DNA of 9,828 bases from Robiginitomaculum sp. (GTDB lineage: Bacteria > Pseudomonadota > Alphaproteobacteria > Caulobacterales > Maricaulaceae), in the NCBI GenBank assembly GCA_021647805.1, contig JAKITZ010000080.1, positions 1 to 9,828 of the forward strand, read 5' to 3'. Below the pieces are notes generated by a model. It saw nothing but the letters and a program-made list of their open reading frames with translations. It had not been told where the DNA came from and searched no databases. Positions 1 through 6,970 of the stretch are shown here, one piece after another. A program made the translations under genes and the position numbers. Position 1 is the first letter of the stretch, and every line of letters begins with the position of its first letter.

Positions 1-1
1 A

Positions 2-1375
2 TTCTGAAGACCCAAAGCCAACCACTTCCATATCCTTGGTACTACCAGCAGGCAGCATTGCATCAATATTGATCCCGCCAACAATTTTGTTCAACGGCAC
101 AAATGGGTTTTCAGCAAAATATGCCGAACCTAACAAACCGGACTCTTCGGCAGTTACCGCCAAAAACAACACCGTACGATCCGGAGCGGTTTCTTGGCGT
201 ACAAACGCATCAGCAATAGTCAATATTCCAGCCAAACCAGTGGCATTATCTACTGCACCATTAAAAATGCCATCTTCACCTTCGACCACTTGTTTTTTAC
301 CCAAATGATCCCAGTGCGCGGTATACAGTACATACTCATCAGGGTTTTTAGCCCCAACTATCATGCCCGCAACATTACGCGAAACCAGATGCTCTACCTT
401 TGAGTTAATCGTCCCTGAGGTCTGAACACCTTTTAACACAGACGCTTGAAAATCAGATTTACCAGCGGCATCACGCATTGTTTCATAATCAACCCCGGCA
501 GCAGCAAATAAATTCTTGGCATCATCAAAGGATATCCACCCCTCTAGCTTGGTGCGATTAGCTCCACCGTCCTTACGCTCCAGATCGTATTGCGCACCAG
601 CCCAAGAACCAGAAACCACTTCCCAAGGATAACTAGCCGGAGCGGTTTCATGCACGATAATGGCAGCTGCGGCACCTTGACGTCCAGCTTCTTCAAACTT
701 GTAAGTCCAACGTCCGTAATAGGTCATGGCCTTGCCGTTAAACAGATCACTATCTGGATTTACAAAACCCGGATCATTGATCAACATAACTACGGTTTTA
801 CCCTTCACATCAACGCCAGAATAATCATTCCAGCCATATTCAGGGGCGATCACGCCATAACCGATAAACACAGTCTCGCTTGGATCAAATGACAGGCTTT
901 GATCAACCCGCTTAGTCCAAAACACTTTGTTGACAATATCAACGGACTTGCCATTTATCGAAAACTCAAGAGAAGAACTTGTTTCGTCCAAAGTAGACGC
1001 AACCAAAGGTGTTTCTTGGAACCAAGAACCATTTGCACCGGGCTGCAAACCAATTCTCGCCATTTCGTCGGCGACCCATTGACTAGCGGCAATTCCACCC
1101 GGGGTCGTCGGGGCGCGACCCTCATACTTATCATCAGCTATTTCAGCGATTCTGGCACGCAATCCGGTTTCGGAAATGCTGACTTTAACCGTCTCCATAA
1201 TCGGATCAGTTGGCTTTTCTCCCCGGGGCAATGGCGTTACCTTGCTAAAGTCTGGTCCTTTTACCGCTTTAACCGGTTTATCAGGCACATCGGCTACCGA
1301 ATTAGACTGTGAGCAAGCGCCAAGCGCAAGCAAACTCAAAGAGGCAATTCCAGCCAAAGCAAAAGACAGTTTCAT
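2..1375 (-). CDS. M28-family zinc aminopeptidase lipoprotein with PA domain (C-terminus cut off by window edge)
   Basis: Likely a cell-envelope aminopeptidase that trims N-terminal residues from peptides using two zinc ions. The minus-strand reading frame is open from the ATG at 1375 to the left edge, giving 458 visible residues. Residues 1-20 form a signal peptide ending in the lipobox LGAC, with C21 as the lipidated cysteine, so the protein should be membrane-anchored outside the cytoplasm. A protease-associated (PA) type insert lies at about 150-330, including the YGWNDYSGVDVKGKTVV stretch. The M28 catalytic signature follows: H354 and D356 in HWDHLG, D376 in GAVDNATG, E410/E411 in TAEESGLLGS and D438 in NIDAM. 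The fifth metal ligand, a histidine, would lie in the missing C-terminal part of about 100 residues. An in-frame ATG at 1378 is the alternative start. The S46 peptidase gene lies just upstream on the same strand, separated by a terminator. The family is secure; the exact substrate is unknown. Confidence 0.9.
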   Translation of the reverse strand, partial: MKLSFALAGIASLSLLALGACSQSNSVADVPDKPVKAVKGPDFSKVTPLPRGEKPTDPIMETVKVSISETGLRARIAEIADDKYEGRAPTTPGGIAASQWVADEMARIGLQPGANGSWFQETPLVASTLDETSSSLEFSINGKSVDIVNKVFWTKRVDQSLSFDPSETVFIGYGVIAPEYGWNDYSGVDVKGKTVVMLINDPGFVNPDSDLFNGKAMTYYGRWTYKFEEAGRQGAAAAIIVHETAPASYPWEVVSGSWAGAQYDLERKDGGANRTKLEGWISFDDAKNLFAAAGVDYETMRDAAGKSDFQASVLKGVQTSGTINSKVEHLVSRNVAGMIVGAKNPDEYVLYTAHWDHLGKKQVVEGEDGIFNGAVDNATGLAGILTIADAFVRQETAPDRTVLFLAVTAEESGLLGSAYFAENPFVPLNKIVGGINIDAMLPAGSTKDMEVVGFGSSE

Positions 1376-1380
1376 CATAA

Positions 1381-1386
1381 TCTCCT
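1381..1386 (-). promoter_or_regulatory. Ribosome binding site of the M28 peptidase gene; decides the start codon
   Basis: The minus strand reads AGGAGA here, a near-consensus Shine-Dalgarno sequence. Two consecutive in-frame ATG codons follow, at 1378 and 1375. Only 2 nt separate the motif from the first ATG and 5 nt from the second, so the second is preferred. The difference is one methionine before the signal peptide. Confidence 0.65.
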
Positions 1387-1429
1387 ATTGTATATTCCAT
1401 CACCCAAAAAATGGGAACGGAGCAATCCT

Positions 1430-1458
1430 AGTAAAAGTGGGTACCGGTTTTAAGGCAA
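1430..1458 (-). promoter_or_regulatory. Weak candidate sigma-70 promoter for the M28 peptidase gene
   Basis: On the minus strand TTGCCT (1458-1453) and TTTACT (1435-1430) are separated by 17 nt, each matching 4 of 6 consensus positions. It lies between the terminator of the S46 gene and the M28 start, where a promoter is expected if that terminator works. The match is weak and other placements are possible. Confidence 0.25.
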
Positions 1459-1505
1459 AGGGTTGCGACCACGAAAATTGTTTTGGGTAAGATGATGGAT
1501 CGCGA

Positions 1506-1553
1506 AGAAAAAGTACACTAAAAAGACCGCTTAATCCGGCGTTTTTAGTGTAC
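1506..1553 (-). terminator. Intrinsic terminator of the S46 peptidase gene, hairpin overlapping the stop codon
   Basis: A perfect 12-bp inverted repeat is formed by GTACACTAAAAA (1513-1524) and TTTTTAGTGTAC (1542-1553). The 17-nt interior can add a 3-bp CCG/CGG inner stem. Read on the minus strand, the hairpin is followed at once by TTTTTCTT (1512-1505), the U-tract of a Rho-independent terminator. The upstream arm contains the last codons and the TAA stop (1547-1545) of the S46 gene. On the plus strand there is no matching T-tract, so it should act in one direction only. It separates the S46 transcript from the M28 gene. Confidence 0.8.
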
Positions 1554-3701
1554 GTTCATTTCTTCGAGTAAACGATCAGCACCGTCCATATACTTCATCA
1601 CCCAAAGCATATAACGAACATCAACTTGTATCGAGCGGGTAGTTTTCACATCAAAATCCCAATCGGAATTGATGCTTTCATAAGTGCCATCAAACAACAA
1701 CCCGACTAATTCGCCCATGGCATTCAAAGCAGGTGAGCCGGAATTGCCGCCGGTAATATCCAAGTCCGCCAAAAAGTTCACCGGAACCGAACCAATGTCT
1801 TTTAAGGCATAATCGCCATAAGTGCCGGCCTTGATAAGATCCAACTGCGACTTTGGAGAATTAAACGGCTCAATACCGGTGTCTTTAGCGACAATACCTT
1901 CAAGTGTTGTAAAGGGTAAATACTCAAGACCATCTTGAGGGCTACCGCCCAACACCTTACCATAGGTGAACCGCAAAGTTGAATTGGCATCGGGGTAAAC
2001 AGCTTTGCCAGCTGCTTTGTTAAAAGCAATTATCGCTTCCATATAACGTGGACGCAATGATTGTAGCTTACCGGCAGTTTGTTTGGCTTCTTCTTCTCGC
2101 GCCATGTCATAATCATAAAGCGCAACAGCCAATTTGATGAACGGATCATCAGAAGTTTTGAAATCTGCCGGAGTTTTTTCCATCCATTCTAGCCTAACAT
2201 CTTCGCTGGCGAATAATGGATCAGCATAGAACTCAGAAACATCAGGTGTTTCTTGGTTTTCGATTCTCAGCGCTTGGTCAAGAACCGCAACGCGCTCACC
2301 CTCGTCCAAATTCACATAATGGCCAAGAAACATTTGCCAAACCGCTTGATCAACAGCCGGGTCATAACGGCGGTCAATTCGCTTCATGCCTTGGGTGAAT
2401 CTGCGCATATCACGATCTTGGAAACCACGTTCGCGCTGGGCATCATCTTTTTGTTTTTCTATTGATAACCTATATAGACGCTTGGCAACACTAAGCAGTG
2501 CCGGACGACCACCGGCATAACGATAATAAAGATCACGAACCCGTGTATCATATCCTTCGAGAATAACATTATCCAGCTCGGTAATTGATGCTTGGTATTG
2601 CTGTATACGCTTAGGCGTTTGCGAAACCCAATCATTTAGGGCTGTTTCTGTTGCAGCTTTGCGGCCAGTAAGATCGACTTTACGTGCGCCTTCCATCTGA
2701 CCACCAAGGTTTTTGTGATAATTATTCAAACCAGCCAAAAGTGATGCATATTTCACTCTGGCATCAGAACCTTTAGGGGCATTATTTTCGATTGTTTTAA
2801 TCCACTCGCCAATCAGATTTTCCATTAGCGGGTATTGCCATAAAAAAGCATGCTCGACCTCGCTTAACCGCCGATAGCGACTGGTTCGCCCCGGGTAACC
2901 TGCGGCCATAACAAAATCACCAGCACGCACGCCCTTGGGCTGTACTTTTAAGAAATGTTTTGGAGTAAATGGAACGTTTTCAGCGGCAAATTCGGCTGGC
3001 TTTCCATCTGGGCCGACATAGGCGCGGTAAAAGGCAAAGTCACCAGTGTGTCGTGGCCACATCCAATTATCAATATCCCCGCCATATTTACCAACAGCAC
3101 CGGCTGGCGCGTAAACAAGGCGAACATCATTGATGGTCATTCTAGTATTCAAATAATAATACAGACCGCCATGAAACGCCGTAACCGAACACCTTGTGGC
3201 CTCGTCAACTTCACATGCGCTAACCAATGACTTTCTGCTGTCCTCGATAGCTTGGAATCGCTGGCGTGAAGACATCTCATCATTCAAACCGGCATTAACC
3301 TTGGCAGTTACATCTTCAACGGCAGTGGTAACGGCGACAATACTTCCCGGAGAAGCAGGCAGTTCATCACTTGAGTTTTCTGCAAAAAAACCCTTTTCAA
3401 TCAAATTGTTATCAGCCGTAGAATTGTACTGGATAGAGCCATAGGCACAATGATGGTTAGTCACTACCAGTCCTGTATTGGACACAAATGACGCAGTGCA
3501 GCCGCCCAAGGAAACGATAGCCGCCATTGGGTGAGCCGTTAAATCTTCCAATGCTGATGGCTTTAGCTTCAAGCCCATTTTTTTCAAAGTTTTGGCAATT
3601 TGCGGCACCTGATCCGGTGTCCACATCCCTTCATCGGCCAAAGCGGTAAATCCAAAAAGAGAAAGCGCCATTGCACTCAAACCAATAATTCTTTTAGCCA
3701 T
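1545..3701 (-). CDS. Secreted S46-family serine dipeptidyl-peptidase, DPP7/DAP BII type
   Basis: An exopeptidase that removes dipeptides from the N-termini of peptides outside the cytoplasm. The 718 residues match the family's usual length of about 720. Residues 1-22 are a signal peptide (Ala-Leu-Ala, then mature DEGMW). The chymotrypsin-like triad is visible: H84 in TNHHCA, D221 in RHTGDF (DNWMWPRH just before it is a family hallmark) and S654 in TGGNSGSP. The spacings H-D 137 and H-S 570 agree closely with those I recall for Pseudoxanthomonas DAP BII (138 and 571). A helical insert occupies about 280-560; N327 in GLNNYHKN is the likely residue binding the substrate N-terminus. The residue 18 after the catalytic serine is G672 (LFDG). 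In this family Gly there goes with the broad or hydrophobic DPP7 specificity and Arg with the Asp/Glu-specific DPP11. C68/C85 and C163/C171 may form disulfides. The ATG at 3701 follows AAGGA with an 8-nt gap. Confidence 0.95.
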   Translation of the reverse strand: MAKRIIGLSAMALSLFGFTALADEGMWTPDQVPQIAKTLKKMGLKLKPSALEDLTAHPMAAIVSLGGCTASFVSNTGLVVTNHHCAYGSIQYNSTADNNLIEKGFFAENSSDELPASPGSIVAVTTAVEDVTAKVNAGLNDEMSSRQRFQAIEDSRKSLVSACEVDEATRCSVTAFHGGLYYYLNTRMTINDVRLVYAPAGAVGKYGGDIDNWMWPRHTGDFAFYRAYVGPDGKPAEFAAENVPFTPKHFLKVQPKGVRAGDFVMAAGYPGRTSRYRRLSEVEHAFLWQYPLMENLIGEWIKTIENNAPKGSDARVKYASLLAGLNNYHKNLGGQMEGARKVDLTGRKAATETALNDWVSQTPKRIQQYQASITELDNVILEGYDTRVRDLYYRYAGGRPALLSVAKRLYRLSIEKQKDDAQRERGFQDRDMRRFTQGMKRIDRRYDPAVDQAVWQMFLGHYVNLDEGERVAVLDQALRIENQETPDVSEFYADPLFASEDVRLEWMEKTPADFKTSDDPFIKLAVALYDYDMAREEEAKQTAGKLQSLRPRYMEAIIAFNKAAGKAVYPDANSTLRFTYGKVLGGSPQDGLEYLPFTTLEGIVAKDTGIEPFNSPKSQLDLIKAGTYGDYALKDIGSVPVNFLADLDITGGNSGSPALNAMGELVGLLFDGTYESINSDWDFDVKTTRSIQVDVRYMLWVMKYMDGADRLLEEMNVH

Positions 3702-3896
3702 TATAATAATCCTTATACCTGATAGTTCGATTTTATATCGATTCAGCGATAATTTGAACGGTTAATCAAGGTCGGTCAACTAGGGTTTGGTTCAGTCCCT
3801 AAGGTTTTCCCTTATTTGGGGAACGAAAATTGCGCTTTAGCCGAATCGAGCCATAGTACGCATAGGTTTTCTTATTTTGTTATTGGTCAACTATAA
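3702..3896. other. Divergent intergenic region between the S46 peptidase and the SH3 lipoprotein
   Basis: These 195 bp separate two genes read away from each other. The left part holds the candidate S46 promoter. The middle holds two small imperfect hairpins: TAGGG/CCCTA arms at 3781-3801, and GTTTTCCC/GGGGAAC arms at 3804-3824 with a bulge and a G-T pair. Neither is followed by a T-tract, so they do not look like terminators. A 9-nt word, GGTCAACTA, occurs at 3774-3782 and again at 3885-3893, just before the plus-strand start. I find no convincing promoter or Shine-Dalgarno sequence for the plus-strand gene. Confidence 0.5.
3730..3758 (-). promoter_or_regulatory. Candidate sigma-70 promoter of the S46 peptidase gene
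   Basis: The minus strand carries TTCAAA (3758-3753) and TAAAAT (3735-3730) with 17 nt between them, matching 4 of 6 and 5 of 6 consensus positions. Transcription would start near 3723, leaving a leader of about 20 nt that includes the AAGGA ribosome binding site at 3714-3710. The placement is sensible for a monocistronic gene; start-site data are absent. Confidence 0.45.
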
Positions 3897-4751
3897 ATGC
3901 ATACAGTTTCATTAAAGAAAATTATCTCTTTAACCATCTGCACAATATTGCTAGCCGGTTGCAGCATGATAAACTCGGTAATGCCCAAAAACTTGCCAAA
4001 ACCGTGGCTAACTGAAAATAAAAGAACAATTACCCCAATAAAACCAAAGCAAGTCCCTGCTCCGATTTTTACAGAACGCAAACTAACCCGTATAGCCGGC
4101 AGCCCGCCTTTACGTTTTTTTGAAACAAGTGAAAACCTGCTGGCCGATCTGACATGGAATTTAAGTGACTGGGATCGGGCAATATTAGACGGCGACATTC
4201 AAAGGGTAATGAACAAACCAAAAGCCACTTCATTACAATGGGTTGCCTCAAACCCAGAGCTTGGCAGAGCAGTTTTAAACACAGGCCCAACAACAAAGCA
4301 GTTACAAGAACTTAAAATTCGCCGGCTACATATCCTAAACAAAACCCCGAAAAAAGTAATTGCCGTTTCTGGTCAGTGGCGAAGCTGGAGAGGTTCATTG
4401 TTACGAGCTGCACCAACAAAAGCCCGTAGCAAAATCATCGGCAGATTAGCACCGGCCTCCAAAGTACAGGTATTGGCAAAGGTACAAGGAATAACCGGTG
4501 AGTATTATTTCTTGATCGCGGTCAAAGGAACCGGTGTTGGCTATGTCAGTGAAATCGACTTAAGCCGACTTAAGGGTATAACAAAGTCCTTTCCCGGTGC
4601 TCGACCCAGCTTTAACCGGGCGGTAAATCTTGATTTTGCACCAACGTTACGTGATCCTGTAGAGGCGATTGTTAGCTGCCGCATCCTAAACGTGGAGATG
4701 ACTGACATTCAGGCCTGCCGTGGACTTGATGGTCGCTGGCGAGCTCTCTAA
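3897..4751 (+). CDS. Lipoprotein of unknown function with C-terminal SH3-like domain
   Basis: I do not recognise a named family over the full 284 residues. Residues 1-21 are a lipoprotein signal (MHTVSLKK, then a hydrophobic run, lipobox LAGC with C22), so it should be anchored in the envelope. Residues about 25-60 are Pro/Lys-rich and probably a flexible linker. Residues about 160-222 (from SGQWRSWRG to GYVSEIDL) resemble a bacterial SH3-type domain, which in other proteins binds cell-wall peptides. The tail has two cysteines, C261 and C274, in the context ACRGLDGRWRAL, a possible disulfide. The ATG at 3897 is preceded immediately by an in-frame TAA, so the start cannot lie further upstream, and a later start would lose the signal peptide. 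No good ribosome binding site is visible. It stands alone on the plus strand, converging with the histidine kinase gene. A structural or sensory envelope role is inference. Confidence 0.8.
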   Translation: MHTVSLKKIISLTICTILLAGCSMINSVMPKNLPKPWLTENKRTITPIKPKQVPAPIFTERKLTRIAGSPPLRFFETSENLLADLTWNLSDWDRAILDGDIQRVMNKPKATSLQWVASNPELGRAVLNTGPTTKQLQELKIRRLHILNKTPKKVIAVSGQWRSWRGSLLRAAPTKARSKIIGRLAPASKVQVLAKVQGITGEYYFLIAVKGTGVGYVSEIDLSRLKGITKSFPGARPSFNRAVNLDFAPTLRDPVEAIVSCRILNVEMTDIQACRGLDGRWRAL

Positions 4752-4760
4752 TATATAGCC
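4752..4760. other. Minimal convergent gap between lipoprotein and kinase genes
   Basis: Only 9 bp separate the TAA of the plus-strand lipoprotein gene (4749-4751) and the TAG of the minus-strand kinase gene (4763-4761). No hairpin with a T-tract is visible in either direction. The only local repeat is a short GAGCT/AGCTC pair flanking the gap, from about 4741 to 4767. The transcripts may therefore overlap at their 3' ends or depend on Rho. Confidence 0.6.
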
Positions 4761-6872
4761 CTAAGCTCTAGTATCAGAAAGCATAGTTTCATAGGCAAAT
4801 TTACGGCTATGCAGTGATATAACTTCAAACAAATCGGTTGGGTTTATCGGCTTGGCAATATGGGCATCGGCTCCACTTGCCAGAATTTCTGCCACCTGCT
4901 CCGGCATTACATCAGCCGTCACCGCAATTATCGGCACCATAGACATTTCTTTACCGGATTGCCTAATAATTTTTGTTGCTGTTAATCCGTCCATCACCGG
5001 CATTCTGACATCCATCAACACCATATCAAAACTTTTATTGGACAGTTCAGTCACCGCTAATTCGCCATTTTCAACTATTGTTATCTGGTGGTCGAAAGCC
5101 TCCAAAAGCTTACGCATTAAAAACTGGTTTGCCGGATTATCTTCAGCCACAAGAATATTCAATGGCACAGAAAACTCCTGATCCTGCGTATCATCAGTAT
5201 TCTGTTCGTACTGGTTTCCCACGATTTTTAACGGGATTGAAAAAGTAAAAGAACTCCCTTTTCCAATTTCACTTTGCACAGTTACTGTGCCAAGCATTGC
5301 TTCGGCCAATTGTTTTACTATCGCTAACCCCAAGCCTGTACCGCCAAACTTTCTGGTTATCGAGTTATCAGCCTGACTAAAGCGCTCGAATATGATCGAC
5401 TGTGCCTCCTCGCTCATGCCAATTCCTGTATCTTTCACCGCAATTTCTAATTTCCGGCTGTCGGTTTGCCTGGAGACGCTGACGTTTAATTTTATTTCAC
5501 CACCCTCGGTAAACTTTATTGCATTTGACACCAAATTTATCAAAACCTGACCCAACCTCGTTATGTCACCAATAATATGTTGTGGTAAATCAACGGCAAA
5601 TACAGAGTTTAACTCCAACCCCTTCTTCTGTGCCTGCTTGCGCAAAGGTAATAAAATTTTGGTGAATTCTGCGATCAACTCTATTGGCTCGTCCTCTAGT
5701 GTAAAACCATTTCGCTCATACTTGCTAAAATCAAGTATATCATTGATTATCGTCATCAAAGACCTTGCCGAGCCGCTAGCAATATCAACTAATTCACTTT
5801 GTTCTTCGTTTAAACCCGAACTTTCCAGCAAACCCAACATTCCCAAAACACCATTCATTGGCGTGCGAATTTCATGGCTCATACTGGCAAGAAAACTCCC
5901 CTTTACCTCGGCAGCATATTCAGCAGCCTCTCTTGCTTTATCAGCTATTCCTTGCATTCTCACCGCATCAACAAAGGCCATTTGCACATGTTTGCGTTGC
6001 TGTCGGTTTTCAATAATTAAACCAAGAGTATGGCAAAAACTTTCTAGAAAGGATTCATGCTCGGCATTTCTGCCAACACCCTCTTCAAAATACAATGTCA
6101 GCACACCGACCAAACCACCACTACCTCTAATCGGCATATTTATTTGCGCTCTTGGCTGCTTGCTACTTGGCCATAATTCAAAATCGCTCTCCAGACAACT
6201 GGCGTAAACGGCCTTATCCTGTGAGGCGGCCCGGCCACAAATATCTTCTCCAAAACCAACCTTTCTTAAGGTGTATTCTGCATCACCAAGATTATGGCTA
6301 GCCGCAAGCTCCAGCCGCTCCTTTGCTGAATTTACAAGGAATATTCCACCCATCTTCCTGGTCTTTAGCCAAGATAACTGAAGCAATAATTTTAATGATT
6401 CTTCCATCACCTTTTGCAAGGTGAACTCGGGGATGTTTATCTCGACTAACTGGTTTAGTAATTCGGCGTTCTCACGAAACTGCCTTTGCTGATTGCGTTC
6501 AAACACAACTTTTGAAATATCGGTTCGAACACTAATAAAGTGTTCAATTTTTCCATTTCGGCCAATGGCTGGATAAATTGTCGTATCAACCCAGTATAAA
6601 GCACCTTGCTTATTCTTGTTACAAATATGTCCACGCCAAGTTTTACCAGCCAATATATGGTACCAAAGATCAGCAAAAAATGACGAAGAATGCATACCTG
6701 AATTGACTATTTTATGAGTATTCCCGACCAACTCCTTACTACTATAGCCTGATAATGCCTCGAAATGTTCATTTACATAAACTATTATTCCGTCAGCATT
6801 AGTTATGGCAATAACAGAATGCGAATTAGCAGCTTCTTGTACTTTTCTGCGAAATTGATCGGGTATTTTCAT
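4761..6872 (-). CDS. Soluble hybrid sensor histidine kinase (PAS-GAF-HisKA-HATPase-REC)
   Basis: A two-component sensor that autophosphorylates on histidine and passes the phosphate to its own receiver domain. The domains of the 703 residues are as follows. PAS is at about 15-120 (GYSSKELVG, then WRGHICNKNKQGALYWVD). GAF is at about 145-290 (FGEDICGRAA, then INMPIRGSGGLVGVLTL). A short coiled linker follows at about 290-325. HisKA has H333 in SMSHEIRTPMNG. HATPase has the N box at about 440-455 with N450, G1 DTGIGM at 481-486 and G2 GGTGLG at 510-515. REC is at about 571-690, with acidic pair E577/D578, phospho-acceptor D621 in LMDVRMPVMDG, T652 and K674. All catalytic residues are present. 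No signal peptide or membrane segment is visible, so it should sense an internal or diffusible signal; the ligands are unknown. No HPt domain or DNA-binding partner is encoded in the window. It lies 98 bp downstream of soeC on the same strand, with AGGGA (6884-6880) 7 nt before the ATG. Confidence 0.95.
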   Translation of the reverse strand: MKIPDQFRRKVQEAANSHSVIAITNADGIIVYVNEHFEALSGYSSKELVGNTHKIVNSGMHSSSFFADLWYHILAGKTWRGHICNKNKQGALYWVDTTIYPAIGRNGKIEHFISVRTDISKVVFERNQQRQFRENAELLNQLVEINIPEFTLQKVMEESLKLLLQLSWLKTRKMGGIFLVNSAKERLELAASHNLGDAEYTLRKVGFGEDICGRAASQDKAVYASCLESDFELWPSSKQPRAQINMPIRGSGGLVGVLTLYFEEGVGRNAEHESFLESFCHTLGLIIENRQQRKHVQMAFVDAVRMQGIADKAREAAEYAAEVKGSFLASMSHEIRTPMNGVLGMLGLLESSGLNEEQSELVDIASGSARSLMTIINDILDFSKYERNGFTLEDEPIELIAEFTKILLPLRKQAQKKGLELNSVFAVDLPQHIIGDITRLGQVLINLVSNAIKFTEGGEIKLNVSVSRQTDSRKLEIAVKDTGIGMSEEAQSIIFERFSQADNSITRKFGGTGLGLAIVKQLAEAMLGTVTVQSEIGKGSSFTFSIPLKIVGNQYEQNTDDTQDQEFSVPLNILVAEDNPANQFLMRKLLEAFDHQITIVENGELAVTELSNKSFDMVLMDVRMPVMDGLTATKIIRQSGKEMSMVPIIAVTADVMPEQVAEILASGADAHIAKPINPTDLFEVISLHSRKFAYETMLSDTRA

Positions 6873-6913
6873 TCCAGCATCCCTGACTAAACATCTCGTT
6901 TGTTTGTCAGTAG

Positions 6914-6938
6914 AAATAACAACTATTAGTTGTTATTT
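6914..6938. promoter_or_regulatory. Perfect 12-1-12 palindrome, candidate operator upstream of the kinase gene
   Basis: Left arm AAATAACAACTA (6914-6925), one central base (6926) and right arm TAGTTGTTATTT (6927-6938) are perfectly complementary. The stem is almost all A-T with no T-tract after it on the minus strand (CTACTG follows), which argues against an intrinsic terminator for soeABC. It covers the spacer and -10 element of the candidate kinase promoter, a position where a dimeric repressor would block RNA polymerase. The binding protein is unknown. Confidence 0.6.
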
Positions 6939-6944
6939 TGTTAA
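6916..6944 (-). promoter_or_regulatory. Candidate sigma-70 promoter of the histidine kinase gene
   Basis: On the minus strand TTAACA (6944-6939, 5 of 6 consensus) and TGTTAT (6921-6916, 4 of 6) are separated by exactly 17 nt. Transcription would start near 6909, giving a leader of roughly 37 nt before the ATG at 6872. The spacer and -10 element sit wholly within the palindrome at 6914-6938. Confidence 0.45.
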
Positions 6945-6970
6945 CCACACCCTTATGGGGTAAACCTAAC

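Noticed and set aside
899..1312. Plus-strand open frame of 137 codons opposite the M28 peptidase
   Set aside because: The minus-strand frame carries a signal peptide, lipobox and a run of metal-binding motifs, so this frame is only a shadow of it.
3804..3824. Imperfect GTTTTCCC/GGGGAAC hairpin as a terminator
   Set aside because: It contains a bulge and a G-T pair, no T-tract follows on either strand, and no gene ends nearby.
3887..4198. Minus-strand open frame of 103 codons overlapping the start of the SH3 lipoprotein gene
   Set aside because: It has one hydrophobic stretch but no recognisable domain, and that stretch mirrors the lipoprotein codons. The plus-strand frame has a clear lipoprotein signal and fills the space up to the kinase.
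5563..6207. Plus-strand open frame of 214 codons opposite the histidine kinase gene
   Set aside because: It lies wholly inside a kinase gene with intact domains, has no recognisable domain, and its Ser/Leu/Pro-rich translation is what the complement of the kinase codons gives.
6914..6938. The palindrome as an intrinsic terminator for soeABC
   Set aside because: The stem is nearly all A-T with almost no loop, and no T-tract follows on the minus strand. Overlap with promoter-like hexamers fits an operator better.
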